A DNA stretch of 64,000 nt, taken from the NCBI GenBank assembly GCA_028622995.1, contig JAJQJQ010000015.1:3720001-3784000 (forward strand), read 5' to 3'. The notes beneath the pieces are model-generated. The model was given only the letters and a program-made list of their open reading frames with translations, ran no database searches and was not told where the DNA came from. Each line of letters opens with the position of its first letter. Within the stretch, counting starts at the first letter, position 1. Both the position numbers and the translations under genes were made by a program. Shown piece by piece: positions 22,235 to 39,288 of this stretch. The DNA is from Panagrolaimus kolymaensis (lineage: Eukaryota > Nematoda > Chromadorea > Rhabditida > Panagrolaimidae).

Positions 22235-23925
22235 CTATTGGCTGTATTCTGCATTTTCAATACGATCATCATCTTCACTGTCAGAAAAAACATAATTCTT
22301 GTTTTCACGACCAGGAGCTTTCTTTTGTTGAACGACACCATCTTGATTTGCAGCTTTCTTTTGTAAAACAACACCTTGTTGATTGACTTCATCTTTTTGA
22401 TTTATTTTTTTACGACGAGGAGGAGGAATAGGCCGTTGTAAGATAGGATCAAGACCATGAGGATATTCACTTTCTTGTATCATCGAGATTGCTTCATAAT
22501 TTTCTTGAATATTTGATGATGATCCATAAGCTACAAAACTTTCATCGATATTTGCATCATCGTCGTCAATGAAAGAATCATCCGGCATTACAGCAAAAGC
22601 ATTTATCAATACTTCATCCACGTTGACGTCCTCTTTTAAACCATAATTGATTTCGAAATAAGCGAAGTTTTTAATTCTGCTTCGGTGATTTGAAGGTACA
22701 GATGGCTTTGTTTCTTCGTTGTCATCAGCGACATTGACATCAACCTGCGGACGCAATCTTCTTTTAACATTTCTATGAGCAAGCGAATACGCAGCATTTT
22801 CAACACGATCATCATCTTCACTTTCAGAAAGAGGTTTATCACCACGATGCCGTACATGTTCACGAGTAATCCTTGAATAATGTTGGTTGTTTCTTTTTTG
22901 ACATTGATCTGGTTGTGAAAAGGAAGGACGATTGTGCAAATAAAGTACAGCATCTCTTTTCTTTTTGAAATCTTTAAGTCCATTTCGAATATTTTCAATA
23001 TTTGTTAAAACTTCTTCCAAAGTCATTCCAGGTTTCATACGAAATCGACATTCTTTTCTATTACCACTAAGAAAGCAGTCAATATCGTCGAAAAGAATTT
23101 CTTCCATGATTGCTTCAAGATGTTTAGTTTGAAACCATTCTTTTATAACCTAAAAAAGAAAGTGTAATTGAGGATAAATTATAAAAGAGAAAGGAATGAC
23201 ATTGTATTCGGCATAATAATCATACCCAAGAAGGGTAACAACACATAAATAGCGATGTAACTCCAAAAAAATTATGAAGAAAATCTTACTTCCGTTGGTT
23301 TTCGTCCTGGAAAGCGTTCTTCCATTCTCTTGTGAAGGCGAGATAAAGGAACCAAACAATCACGGTCAACGATACCAGCCTTTTCACATTCATGAACAAC
23401 TTTAGCAAATTCAGCACGTCCCTAAAAAGAAACTAGTCAATGTTGAAGGAAAAAAGAAAAACGTACAGCAAGATATTCTTCTTGATTTTGTTTTTCGAAG
23501 TAGATAGTGTCTTCAAAGAATACGCGAGCATAAGGTGGTGCCATAACTTTGCTAAAAATACAACTTTGTTAGCAAAGAAAAGACGATAATATACATATTT
23601 CCATAATATTATAAGCAAAATAATCTTACTCTTTAGCATCGTCAAGAATCATGTCAGTCTTTCTAATGTGTTTATTGAAGTAATAAAGCTTTCCATCAAG
23701 ACAAGTGTATATTTCCAAGAACGGCTTAAATCTTTCTGAATATTTTCTTAATAGTTCAATCAACGATCTACAGCCAAATTCTTCACATCGTTGTTTCAGC
23801 GTATGTTGATGACCAAAGATTTGATACATTGATTGAAGTAATTCGACAGTGATTGGTTGAGAACTTGCGAAATAAACCGTTTCAATAAGAGAATTTAGTC
23901 GATGTTCAGGTGCGTCGTTTCTCAT
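22235..23925 (-). CDS. LOTUS-like paralogue B
   Basis: Four exons (23925-23630, 23551-23467, 23421-23290, 23149-22235) join to 475 residues. The N-terminal domain (ITVELLQSMYQIFGHQHTL, then EFGCRSLIELLRKYSERF) parallels the LOTUS-like domain of the gene at 18512-21286. Next comes the shared block RVFFEDTIYFEK...GRAEFAKVVHECEKAGIVDR, with its exon join in the same place. The C-terminal half is family-private (SGNRKECRFRMKPGMTLEEV), then low-complexity with the repeated acidic motif SESEDDDRVENAAYS / SDSEDDDRIENAEYS, a Pro-Arg stretch (RPIPPPRRKK) and two QKKA repeats. The repeated E-D-D-D-R-(V/I)-E-N-A motif also occurs once in the first paralogue (SEEDNRVENNAF), so it is a family signature. 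Function unknown; germ-granule RNA regulation is a guess from the domain. Confidence 0.65.
22978..23531. repeat. Near-identical duplicated block, copy A
   Basis: About 554 bp that recur at 24901-25455 with one difference seen (A at 23398, C at 25322). Covers part of exon 4, the whole of intron 3, exon 3, intron 2 and most of exon 2 of paralogue B. The flanks are clearly diverged. Confidence 0.9.
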
Positions 23926-24515
23926 GATTAAAGATGCTATAAACAGTTGAAGCTTGATATAATCAGTTACTTGAAAAACTGAAAGAAAACAAAAAGGTAA
24001 ATGAAAAACATCAAAACTTAGTCAACCGCGGTGGATTACTATTTTCCTTTCGAGAAAAAAAGCAATCGCGCATTTTTTGAATGCATATTTTAAGAATGTA
24101 AAACGTAAAGGCTGAGAAAAGGAGCAGGAATGTGAGATCAAGCTGATATAAGATTCAGCGAGAAAAAATGTGATGACAGAAGTTGTTATTACCTACGTAG
24201 ACCTCAAAAAATGTCTTCAGACTTAATGCTTTCCCTATGGTTATCAACTATCTAACAAAAAGTGATGATTTATCTGGATTACTAAGTTTCCAATAGCTGC
24301 CACAATATTATCTTCATTTATCCCCGCAATTGACCACAGCCAAGCTTCACGCTGCATATGGAAGAATTCGACATTTTTGAAAGCATGAAAAGGCTAATCA
24401 TTCAAAGTAAAATAAATAATTAACACATGTAAGAAAAAAAAAGGTTTATTATTAGAGCAAAATATAAAAATTTATCAATAAAACAAACAAAAAGTAAATA
24501 TTACATATAAAAATA
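23926..24515. other. Intergenic, nothing recognised
   Basis: AT-rich spacer between paralogues B and C; it must contain the promoter of B. Confidence 0.4.
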
Positions 24516-25828
24516 TTACAAAGAATTTTTGATAATCTCATCAAGGTTCTCATCTTCAACTAAACCATATGTGAGTTGGATATTAGAGAATTTTGAAACT
24601 CTGTCTCGATGATTTAAAGGTGCAGATGGTTTAGTTCCTTCATTATTATTATTTTGAGATGTCTTCCAACCAACATTCTGGATATGACATTTAATACCAT
24701 TATCAGGAACATCTTCAGTACGATAGTCATCGGCATCACTATCAAGAAGAATATCATCATTGGGAAGTGGAACATAAACAGGTCTTTGAACCACTTTTGG
24801 ATAATGTTGAATGTTTCTTTTTTGATATTGTTCTCGTTGAGGAAAGGAATGACGATTGTGTAAATAAAGCACAGCGTCTCTTTTCTTTTTGAATTCATTA
24901 TGTCCATTTCGAATATTTTCAATATTTGTTAAAACTTCTTCCAAAGTCATTCCAGGTTTCATACGAAATCGACATTCTTTTCTATTACCACTAAGAAAGC
25001 AGTCAATATCGTCGAAAAGAATTTCTTCCATGATTGCTTCAAGATGTTTAGTTTGAAACCATTCTTTTATAACCTAAAAAAGAAAGTGTAATTGAGGATA
25101 AATTATAAAAGAGAAAGGAATGACATTGTATTCGGCATAATAATCATACCCAAGAAGGGTAACAACACATAAATAGCGATGTAACTCCAAAAAAATTATG
25201 AAGAAAATCTTACTTCCGTTGGTTTTCGTCCTGGAAAGCGTTCTTCCATTCTCTTGTGAAGGCGAGATAAAGGAACCAAACAATCACGGTCAACGATACC
25301 AGCCTTTTCACATTCATGAACCACTTTAGCAAATTCAGCACGTCCCTAAAAAGAAACTAGTCAATGTTGAAGGAAAAAAGAAAAACGTACAGCAAGATAT
25401 TCTTCTTGATTTTGTTTTTCGAAGTAGATAGTGTCTTCAAAGAATACGCGAGCATTTGGTGTTATTTTGCTAAAATACAATATTGTTAGCAGAAAAATGA
25501 TATGCATACTTTTATGTATTACATCTTTAGAAACATGAACTTACTTTTTAGCATCGGCAAGAATAAATTCAGGCATTTGAATGTGTTTATTAACAAAATA
25601 AAGCTTTCCATCAGAGCAAGTGTGCATATTCAAGAACGGCTTAAATCTTTCTGAATATTTTCTTATAAGTTCGATCAACGATCTACAGCCAAATTCTTCA
25701 CATCGTTGTTTGAGCGTATGTTGATGACCCATGATTTGATACATTGATTGAAGTGCTTCGATTGTGACTGGTTGAGAAGTTGTGAAATATATTGTTTCAA
25801 TAAGAGAATTGAATTTCGGCCCATCCAT
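24516..25828 (-). CDS. LOTUS-like paralogue C, shorter tail
   Basis: Four exons (25828-25545, 25469-25391, 25345-25214, 25073-24516) join to 350 residues. The N-terminal domain is related to paralogue B but clearly diverged (MDGPKFNSLIETIYFTTSQP; ALQSMYQIMGHQHTLKQRC; EFGCRSLIELIRKYSERF). The middle of the protein is identical to paralogue B at nearly every residue because of the shared block 24901-25455. The tail is shorter, and the acidic signature is reduced to LLDSDADDYRTEDVPDN. Frame intact. Same orientation and exon pattern as B, so a tandem duplicate. Confidence 0.65.
24901..25455. repeat. Near-identical duplicated block, copy B
   Basis: Partner of 22978-23531. Intron sequences inside the block are identical, which coding constraint cannot explain. 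Confidence 0.9.
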
Positions 25829-26392
25829 GATTAAGATGCTATAAACAGTTGAAGCTCTTGATAAGAGTTATCTGAAAAACCAATGAATATGTTTTTTTTA
25901 AAAAACGAAAGATGAAAATGGAAATGTAAGTGCTTGAAAGAAAGGAACACGAAAAAAAGAAGTGATGAAAAAGATTTCTTCAAAAAGTTACATGTACCAA
26001 AATTCATCATTCACATGAATTACCAGGTTTTCACCGCGAAAGATACTGTTATGGAAGCGCGGATTATTTGAATATTGATTGCAGCATTCAGAAAGAAAAT
26101 TATAAAACTTATAAGTATCTTTGAACTCCGTATAATTTTTTTAAAAGATTAGCCAATGGTTTTAGGCTTGCTTTAACTTTCTCAATCAACATAAACTTTT
26201 TGTAGTATTTATCTTTTATAAACAAATTTCTTGGTTCACAATGAATGAGCTTGCGTAAATTTAAAAAAATTCAAAGGTTTATGAATGTTAAATTTTTGTT
26301 TATTGATTGTAAAAATATTTTAAAGTCATCAAAAAAAACTATTAATTGAAAAAACATAAAATAATAATTATTTTTTCTCGAACATTTCTCAC
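25829..26392. other. Intergenic, nothing recognised
   Basis: AT-rich spacer between the promoter of paralogue C and the 3' end of the glutathione S-transferase gene. Confidence 0.4.
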
Positions 26393-27120
26393 TCATTCTT
26401 TTCGTGAAGCATAGTATTCTTTGAGTTGTGGAATTTGTTTGAATCGATCAAGATATTGAATAAGTTCGGGATATTTTTCAATAACTTCAGGAGCATTTTG
26501 ACGAAGGGTAATCAGATATTCACTTACAACAAAATCCGCCCATGTAAGACCACTTTTTACGAGAAATCCTGATCCACTTTCTTTGATGTATTTTATATAC
26601 AAAGGAAGGAAGATATCAGCTTGGGGAATGAGTTTGGTATTTTTTAATTCATTCTAAAAAAAGTAATTTTTGAGTTTTTGTTTCAAAATTTTACATAGTC
26701 AAAGCATATTTTTTAGTGGAAATTTTGTAACTTCCATTTAGCTTACTAAAAAAAGACTTAACTTACTTCATCACCCTTTTCTCTACCAAATTTAACAAGA
26801 AGCCATGGAATAGTTTGAGAAAAAAAATCTTTATGTTGATCAGCAATTGAATCAACTTTAGCTTCTTCAAAATCATTTTTTCCTGCTAAACCATATTTTC
26901 GAGCTAAATATCTTGAAATTGCATTACTTTCAACTAAATAATTTCCATCTTTTAATTCAAGTAATGGAACTTTTCCCGTTGGAGTCGTTAATTTAATTTT
27001 AGGCCATTCTTCTTGAGTAAATCGATTATCTTCAAATGAAACATTGGCATATTTAAAAATAAGTCGAATGGGTTCTGCAAGACCACGAGCATCAGAATAT
27101 AATAGTTTATATTCAGACAT
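26393..27120 (-). CDS. Glutathione S-transferase, sigma class
   Basis: Two exons (27120-26767, 26653-26393) join to 204 residues, the normal GST length. The N-terminal thioredoxin fold begins MSEYKLLYSDARGLAEPIR; the catalytic Tyr is at Y8 (LLYSDARG). The glutathione-binding signature GKVPLLELKDGNYLVESNAI is typical of the large nematode sigma class. The C-terminal helical domain has LTWADFVVSEYL, with the conserved capping motif Asp. Cytosolic dimer that conjugates glutathione to electrophiles; some sigma members act as prostaglandin D synthases. Complete, with no odd features. Confidence 0.95.
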
Positions 27121-29410
27121 CCTTCCTTTTCTTCCTTTTTTTTTTGCTTTGATTTAATGAAAGAAAAAAGTTTCAAGTTAAAAACTAAAAAATTGTGAGA
27201 AGTTTATATACTCACACTGTTTTTGTTTTTCTAAGTATAAAACACAAAATAGAATTCTTTTATTTTTGTTGGTCAATTATTATTATATTTTCACATTGAA
27301 AAAAACACACACACATTTATTTTTACTCTTTTTTTAATGGGATACTTTTTTTTGTTGCTAAAAGCAAAAATGATGAATTTGAAAAGTTGTTCATCCCACA
27401 ACCTTTGCTTGTTTTTTTGTGTATGTGTTGTTGTACTTTCTGCTTTGTGATGATTTTTAATAATTGTTATTTGACAGTGGAACAAAAAAAGAAAGAATAG
27501 AAACATTTTGTCATAATTTTTAATAGATCGTTGATACATTTTTGTAGCTAAAGAAATCATTTTTGAAAAAGGCCTTTTAAACTTTGATTTACCAACTTCG
27601 ATTTAAAAAAATATTAAAACAAAAAATTTTGTTTTGCTTTGGCTGAAAAAAAATCTTCAATATCCATAACACGTTTTGCAGATCTTTATGGATTTGGTGA
27701 GTCAAATAAAAAGAAGAAAACTAACTCAATGAAGCAAAATTTATTTTTGAACTTTAACTTTTGTAATCACTCACTTTGAATGCATTTTTTTAAATCTTGG
27801 GAGGGACACTGTAGCATCATCTAATGTCATTTATGTATGTATGTTTCAGATTAGGAAAGATCCTTTTTTGTTGTTTTAAGTTTACGTTGATTTTCGCGCT
27901 TTTTTTTTATTTTGTATGTATCCTCAATCACATTTATATTTTTCGCAATAAAAAAAAAAGCAATTTGCATTTTCTTCTAAAAAAATTTTGAGAGAGAAAA
28001 AAACGACGAAAGATGAATGAAGGTTGTGTTTCTTTTTTTCATTTTTTTTCCATAACAAGTTCAACAACTAACATAAAATTGATATTTTGCTGCTTTGTTT
28101 GAATCATAAGACAACAAAATTTTGGCGCACTTTTTCCATTTTTTTGTTGTTATTTGTGTATGTGTGTTTTCATTTCTAACATGCTTTGATTTAGTTCTTT
28201 TTTCACGATAATTCTAGCTTTCTTTTATGTTAGTTTTTAGTTAACCTTTTTCTCTCAGAGAAAATAGCGGTCTTACCATAATTAAAAAAGAAAATGTTTT
28301 TGAACCACCAGAAGTCGTAATTTTTCATTTTGAATCACCTTTTATCTTACTACTTGTAGTTGAAAGAAAACCACTTGAAGCCCTTGATACTCTTAAAAAA
28401 CTTAGAGGCAAAAAAACTAAAGCGATCAAATAACTTTTCCTTTTCATCTTTTTTTTGTTAATGCAATGTGAAGCTTATCCAAGAATAATAATATGTAATC
28501 TGCCTTGTTTTTTGACCTTATTTCTTGTTATTCATAAATTCAAAATTCCCAATAACAACTAAAAAAAGAAGAAAGATGCAATCTACGATATATCGCCCCC
28601 AATCACTAGTTTTTACACCAGACATACATATACTACCTTTAAAAAAAAGAAGGAAGATTGAAGACTAAAAAAAATGGATAGTAAAATGGCACGAATATAA
28701 CATACTCGCATATATTTTTTTTCTCTCCGCTTTTCTGTTCGCTGCTGCTGCTGATTTTCAAGCACCAACAACAACAAAAAAAGATCCCAGCAAAGAAAGA
28801 ACAATTTTCTCCCCATTTTTTTGCACAATTTTTATTTTTATTGAATAGTTTCTTTTTGGCAACAAAAAAAGTTGCAATGGAAGAAAGAAAATGTTTTTTT
28901 GTTTTGTTTTGGTGCTCATTGAATAGCGAAGAAGAGAATGAAGGGTTTATAGTTGTTGCTGTTGGTTGCATTGACACTTTTAGATAATGAGGAAAAAAAG
29001 GGAACGTTTGCTGACCCAGCGGTTTTGAATGATTAGGAAAACAACTGAATTCGATAGGCTCATTATTATTGGATGGATTATTGTTGCAATATGATAGGTT
29101 GTTGATTGAATCAGATTAGCTTTAATTTGCGAGAAGTATTTTCTTTTTTTAAAGATATTAAAAAATTATTAAAAACTTTTGTAGTTTAATTTATTTCTTG
29201 TAAGCCCTTTTTATTTTATTTTTCCCATTGGTCAGCGTTCTTTTTTTTTTGCTTTGCCACTGATTTTTACAATGTAACAAACCGACCGATTTTTTGCTAT
29301 TGCTTTTTTTGTTTTGATGTTGAATTTTAGCGTGCAATCAATAGATTTTTTTGCTAATATTAATTTTTATTGCAGCTTTACTTCACCAATATTTTACCCA
29401 TTTTTTAACC
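27121..29410. other. Intergenic, T/A homopolymer-rich; divergent promoters
   Basis: 2.3 kb between the divergent GST and Argonaute genes. Long A and T runs, no supported gene. The acceptor TTTTATTGCAG ending at 29375 lies 35 bases before the Argonaute ATG and is a likely leader or 5' UTR splice site. Confidence 0.45.
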
Positions 29411-32400
29411 ATGGCTTCTCGCCCCAATGGTACCAATCAACGTGGAGGTGGTGGTGGCGGTGGTCAACGAGGCGGTGCTGGTGGCGGCCGTGGACAATCT
29501 AATGGCCGTGGAGGAGCTACAAATGGCCGTGGCGGTGCAGGAGGTGGTTATTCAAATGGTCGTGGTAATGGACCATCTGGAGGCCGTGGTGGAGCTTCTG
29601 GTGGTGGTCGAGGCGGTGGTGGTGGGCCTCGTAATGGAGCTAATGAACCTGCTCAAACTCCTCAAATTGATAATCGTCGTGAACGAACTCGAATTCGTGA
29701 TGATATGATTGAACATTTTGAAAAGAATGATGTAAGTTTTGGATCCTAAATAAGCAAACTCTAAACCCTTTTATATTCAGATTACTGAAGGTAATACAAT
29801 TTTGGAACCCAAAATGGCTCCTGGAACCATTGCAAAAGCTACAGCTGAATTTCACACTAATGCTTTTGGTGTTCGAATGGATAAAGTTCCATTATTTCAA
29901 TATCATATTGAAATTAATGCATGGAAAAATGCTCACTCAAAGAAAGCTATTTTCTTAACCAAGCGTTCAGCTGAAGAGTAAGCTTTATTTTCACAATTTA
30001 GGAATATAAATAAATAATTCCTCTAATCATTTTAGTTATGTCGCAGTTGATCGTAAAACTCGTTGTCGTGAAGTCTTTCTTCATCTACAGCGAACTCGAC
30101 CTGATGTTTTTGCTCGTGATAATCGTGTTTATTACGATCTTCAATCAAACATTTTAACCACTGCCAAACTTCATGCTTCTGAAATCCCAGTAACTTTAAA
30201 GCAACAAGATTATGAAAAAATCTCGTGTTTATCCAATTTTATTGAATTGAATATCATAATCACCGAATGTGCCACTGATAACCAACTTACTGCTGATGAC
30301 ATGTCCATGGCTCGCATCTCTGATTTAAATGATTATGATAGAAGTCATCAAGCTTTTATTGAATTGGCCTCATCGCAATACTCATTATTCCATCCCAACG
30401 ATGTTGTCGTCCTTTCCAAAGGAAAAACCTATTTGGTTGCACCGGAGAAATCAGGAATGGGCAAAAACTTAGTTAATCTTTGTCAAAATTTCTCTCAAGA
30501 TAAATTCCTTGGTATGGGTGTTAAGAAATCAGCGAAGTACATCGAGGGACATAATGGTCGTGGAAATCAAAATGTCGCTTTGTTCATTTATCGTAAGTTT
30601 ATTTTGAATATTTTTTAATGGAAGGTTTAACAAACTTCCAAATCAATGGATGCGTATACTTTTATTAAATATGCTTCTTTTTTCAGCTATCAAAACTGCA
30701 TTTTATAAACCACAAACACTTGCATCTCTTTTGGAAAAGAGAAGAGTCAATCTCAATGACTCTCGTGATGTCAGTAGCAAAAGATTTATTGTTGCTGATC
30801 TTTACGTCTACAATCCTTTTCTTTCTGGTAAACGAACCTTCCAAGTTGTTGGATTTGATAAAAATTCACCTCGAACCAAAACCTTCAAAGATGCAGCAAC
30901 TGGAAAAATTATTTCTGTTGAAAATTACTTCCTCACCAAATACAACAAAAAATTGCAATATCCAAATGCGCCATTGATTTATGGCAAGGGAAAAACTGAT
31001 TTTCTCCCGATTGAAGTGGCTATGATTGATAGCAATCAACCTGTTCCTAAAAACAAAATGGAACAACGTGAAGATGCTGAAATGGTTAAATTAACGGCAA
31101 TCAATCCAGGAGTTCAAAAATTGGAAGTTAAAACTTTTGTTACAGCTATTGGACTTGATAAACTCACTCTTGAACATGATGGGCTTCAACTTGTTAAAAC
31201 TGGTGATGCTATTGTTCCTTTAACCGTTAAAGGTCGAATCCTTCAAAATCCTGAAATTGTTTATTCTGATAATAAAACCACCGTTCCTGGTGATGATGGA
31301 CTTTGGAATATTCCTAAAAAATTCCTTCGTTGTGGTTCAACCAAAAAATGGGGCCTTCTTAAATATGGTCGTGAAGCGGATGTAAATGTTATGCGTGGAT
31401 TTCAAAATGCTTTTGTTGCTATGTGCTGTAAAAATGGCATGGAAATTCCTGATAAACCTGAATTAATTGGAAGCGTTGGTGAAGATGGAATGGAACCAAT
31501 TTTTGTTAAAGCGAAGAAACAAGGCGTAGATTTTTTAGTTTTTATTACTGATATGAAAATTCCATGTCAAGGTTCGTGGCTTTAGAAAATTTCTTTTGGC
31601 ATAGTGAATTATTTTTTTCTTTAGGTGAATTAAAAATGCTGGAGCGCAAATATGAAATAACAACCCAAAACGTCACGGCAAAAGTTGCGAATGATGCAGC
31701 TGGAAGAGGTACTGCAACCCTTGAAAACATTGTCAGCAAGACAAATCCAAAACTTGGTGGAACCAATTACACCATTAATCATAATCAAGATTTCCTTAAT
31801 CATGCATTTGGACCAAATTGTCTCATCATTGGTATCGCCCTTTCTCATGCTGGCTCAATTGATCCTGTTCAAAAAGCTCGAGGTGGAACTCAAACTGCTA
31901 CAGCTTTATCAGCTGTTGGTTATGCTGCTAATACTGGTGCAGATCCATATGAATTTTATGGTGATCATTTGCCCAATAATCCCCATCGTTCTGAAATTCT
32001 TGATCTCATCCCGGGTATCATTGATGCTACCATCACGCAATATAAAGAAAATAAAAAAACTTTCCCAACATCCATGATCCTTTATCTTAATGGCTCTTCT
32101 GAAGGTGAATATGCTTTGGTAAGTTTTTAAACTCAAAATTTGAAACTTTGAATATAATTTACTCATTATTTTTTTTAGCTCAAGCGCTTCGAAGTTCCTC
32201 TTGTCTTCAAGAAAATGCATGAACTCCTCGGCCGAGAGATTCCTTTGACTGTGATCATTCCTCAACGTTCTCATGTTGCAAGACTTTATAAAACTCAACC
32301 AAATCTTCAAGATAAAGCTGCTCAACAAAATATCCCTCCAGGTCTTGTAGTTGATACTGGTCTCGTTCATCCAACCATCAACGAATTTTATTTCAATGCT

Positions 32401-32691
32401 CATACTGCAATTCAAGGAACAGCCAGAACTCCAAAATACACCGTCCTTTACAACAACAATCCAAAAGTAAACATGGACGCTATTCAACATATGACTTATT
32501 ATTTATGTTTTGCCCACCAAATAGTCAATTCTCCCACTTCCTTGCCTTCACCTGTTTATATTGCCATGGCTTATGCCGAACGTGGAACCAAAATGTATAA
32601 ATGCTTGCCAACTAGCATTCCAGAAGAAATCGTTGAAAAATGGTCTTACTTCAATTCAAATGAATTCAAAAATAAGCGTGTTAATGCCTAA
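29411..32691 (+). CDS. Argonaute protein, WAGO type, slicer residues lost
   Basis: Six exons (29411-29731, 29781-29977, 30036-30592, 30687-31571, 31625-32118, 32179-32691) join to 988 residues. Residues 10-80 are almost pure Gly/Arg/Asn with many GRG and RGG units. The N, PAZ, MID and PIWI parts follow. MID/PIWI landmarks typical of worm-specific Argonautes: LERKYEITTQNV, TLENIVSKTNPKLGGTNY. The catalytic positions are changed: the first Asp block (normally G-D-V-T-H-P) reads IIGIALSHAGS, the R-D-G block reads LYLNGSSEGEY (Asn for Asp), and the last His region reads VYIAMAYAERG. It should bind small RNA but not cut. WAGO proteins load 22G-RNAs and silence transposons and genes in germ granules or nuclei; which one this matches is unknown. 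Confidence 0.92.
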
Positions 32692-33815
32692 AAAGTCTTT
32701 TTTTTCTCATCCTTTCTCTGGTTTCTTGCATTTGTGTTTATTCGATTTTTTTGTAGTTAGCTTTATACTCCTCTTTTTTGTAGTATTTTACTTAATTTTA
32801 TGATCTTACAATTTGTTCCAATGTACCTTTTTCTTCTTACTTTTTTTACTGGTAATGTTTTTAATAAACTTTATAAAACTAAAATTTCTGGGTGCGGAAG
32901 TTCAAAGATTCAAAAAAATAAAACTTTAACAAAGTTGCTTTTTGGTTTTGGTTTACATTTTTCTCGAAGGTATCCATCGTATATGTATTAGGATTTTTTT
33001 AAATATTAAAGTATTCTTTTCGAAATAACAAAAAATTAGTTGATCGAAATTAATTCATGAAAAACTCCATAGTTAACTTCCATTTATTAACTAACTACAT
33101 ATTTTTTAAATGAATTTAATTAAAAAATTCAACCTTAATTTTCTAACATTTTTTAAAACTCAAATCAACAAAAGAAAGAACGCAAGGTAAGAAAAAAAAA
33201 GAATGAACTAACAGACGATTAAATTTAAAAAAAAAGCATTTGGGATGTTGTTGTTGGATTGCGTATGTATGTACATATTCAAAAAGGTCCATTCAAACAG
33301 TCTTTTTTCACGTGAAAATCGCACATTTTTCCAGCATATTCACTTCACGTCCACCAACAACAAAAAAAAACAACATCGTTGTTGCTGTTGCAAAAATAAA
33401 AAGAAAAAACGCTGGTCGTTGTTGTCATTGCTTTCAAATGAAAAAAAAAACACCAAGGAAGACAGCCGTTCTTTCTTTCTTTTTCTTTACTTGCTGCATT
33501 TTTTTCCGTCTTTTTTTTCAAAGTTTCTTCCATTCTCATTTTTCTTCTTCTTGAGCTTGCTTTTAAAACACAAACTCTGTATTAAACTCAATTGCTTTCT
33601 TTGTTTTTTTGATATTTGTTTATCACACTTTTTTGTTGTTGAGAATTTAATCGATTTGGTAAATCCAAGCTTGATCGAGGTGGACTTTTGTTTATTTATT
33701 TCGCGTTTTATGTCTTATTAATGAATCATCTTTTTCTAATGAGTTTTGTAATTTTGATTTTATGTAATTGTCCAAATTTCAGGGTTAATTAGTGCTTCTT
33801 CATACGCTAAGAATC
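32692..33815. other. Intergenic; acceptor site before GOT2
   Basis: Argonaute 3' UTR, then T-rich DNA. An acceptor-like CCAAATTTCAG ends at 33782, 34 bases before the GOT2 ATG, and is a likely trans-splice site. Confidence 0.45.

Positions 33816-39288
<5,473 letters not shown>

Noticed and set aside
23150..25283. Two identical 69-residue ORFs (23150-23359 and 25074-25283)
   Set aside because: They read through intron 3 of the LOTUS-like paralogues; the identity comes from the duplicated block, not from a protein.
29427..29708. Val/Met-rich ORF overlapping the Argonaute start
   Set aside because: It is the +1 frame of the Gly/Arg repeat; the Argonaute frame has the motifs and continues through all exons.
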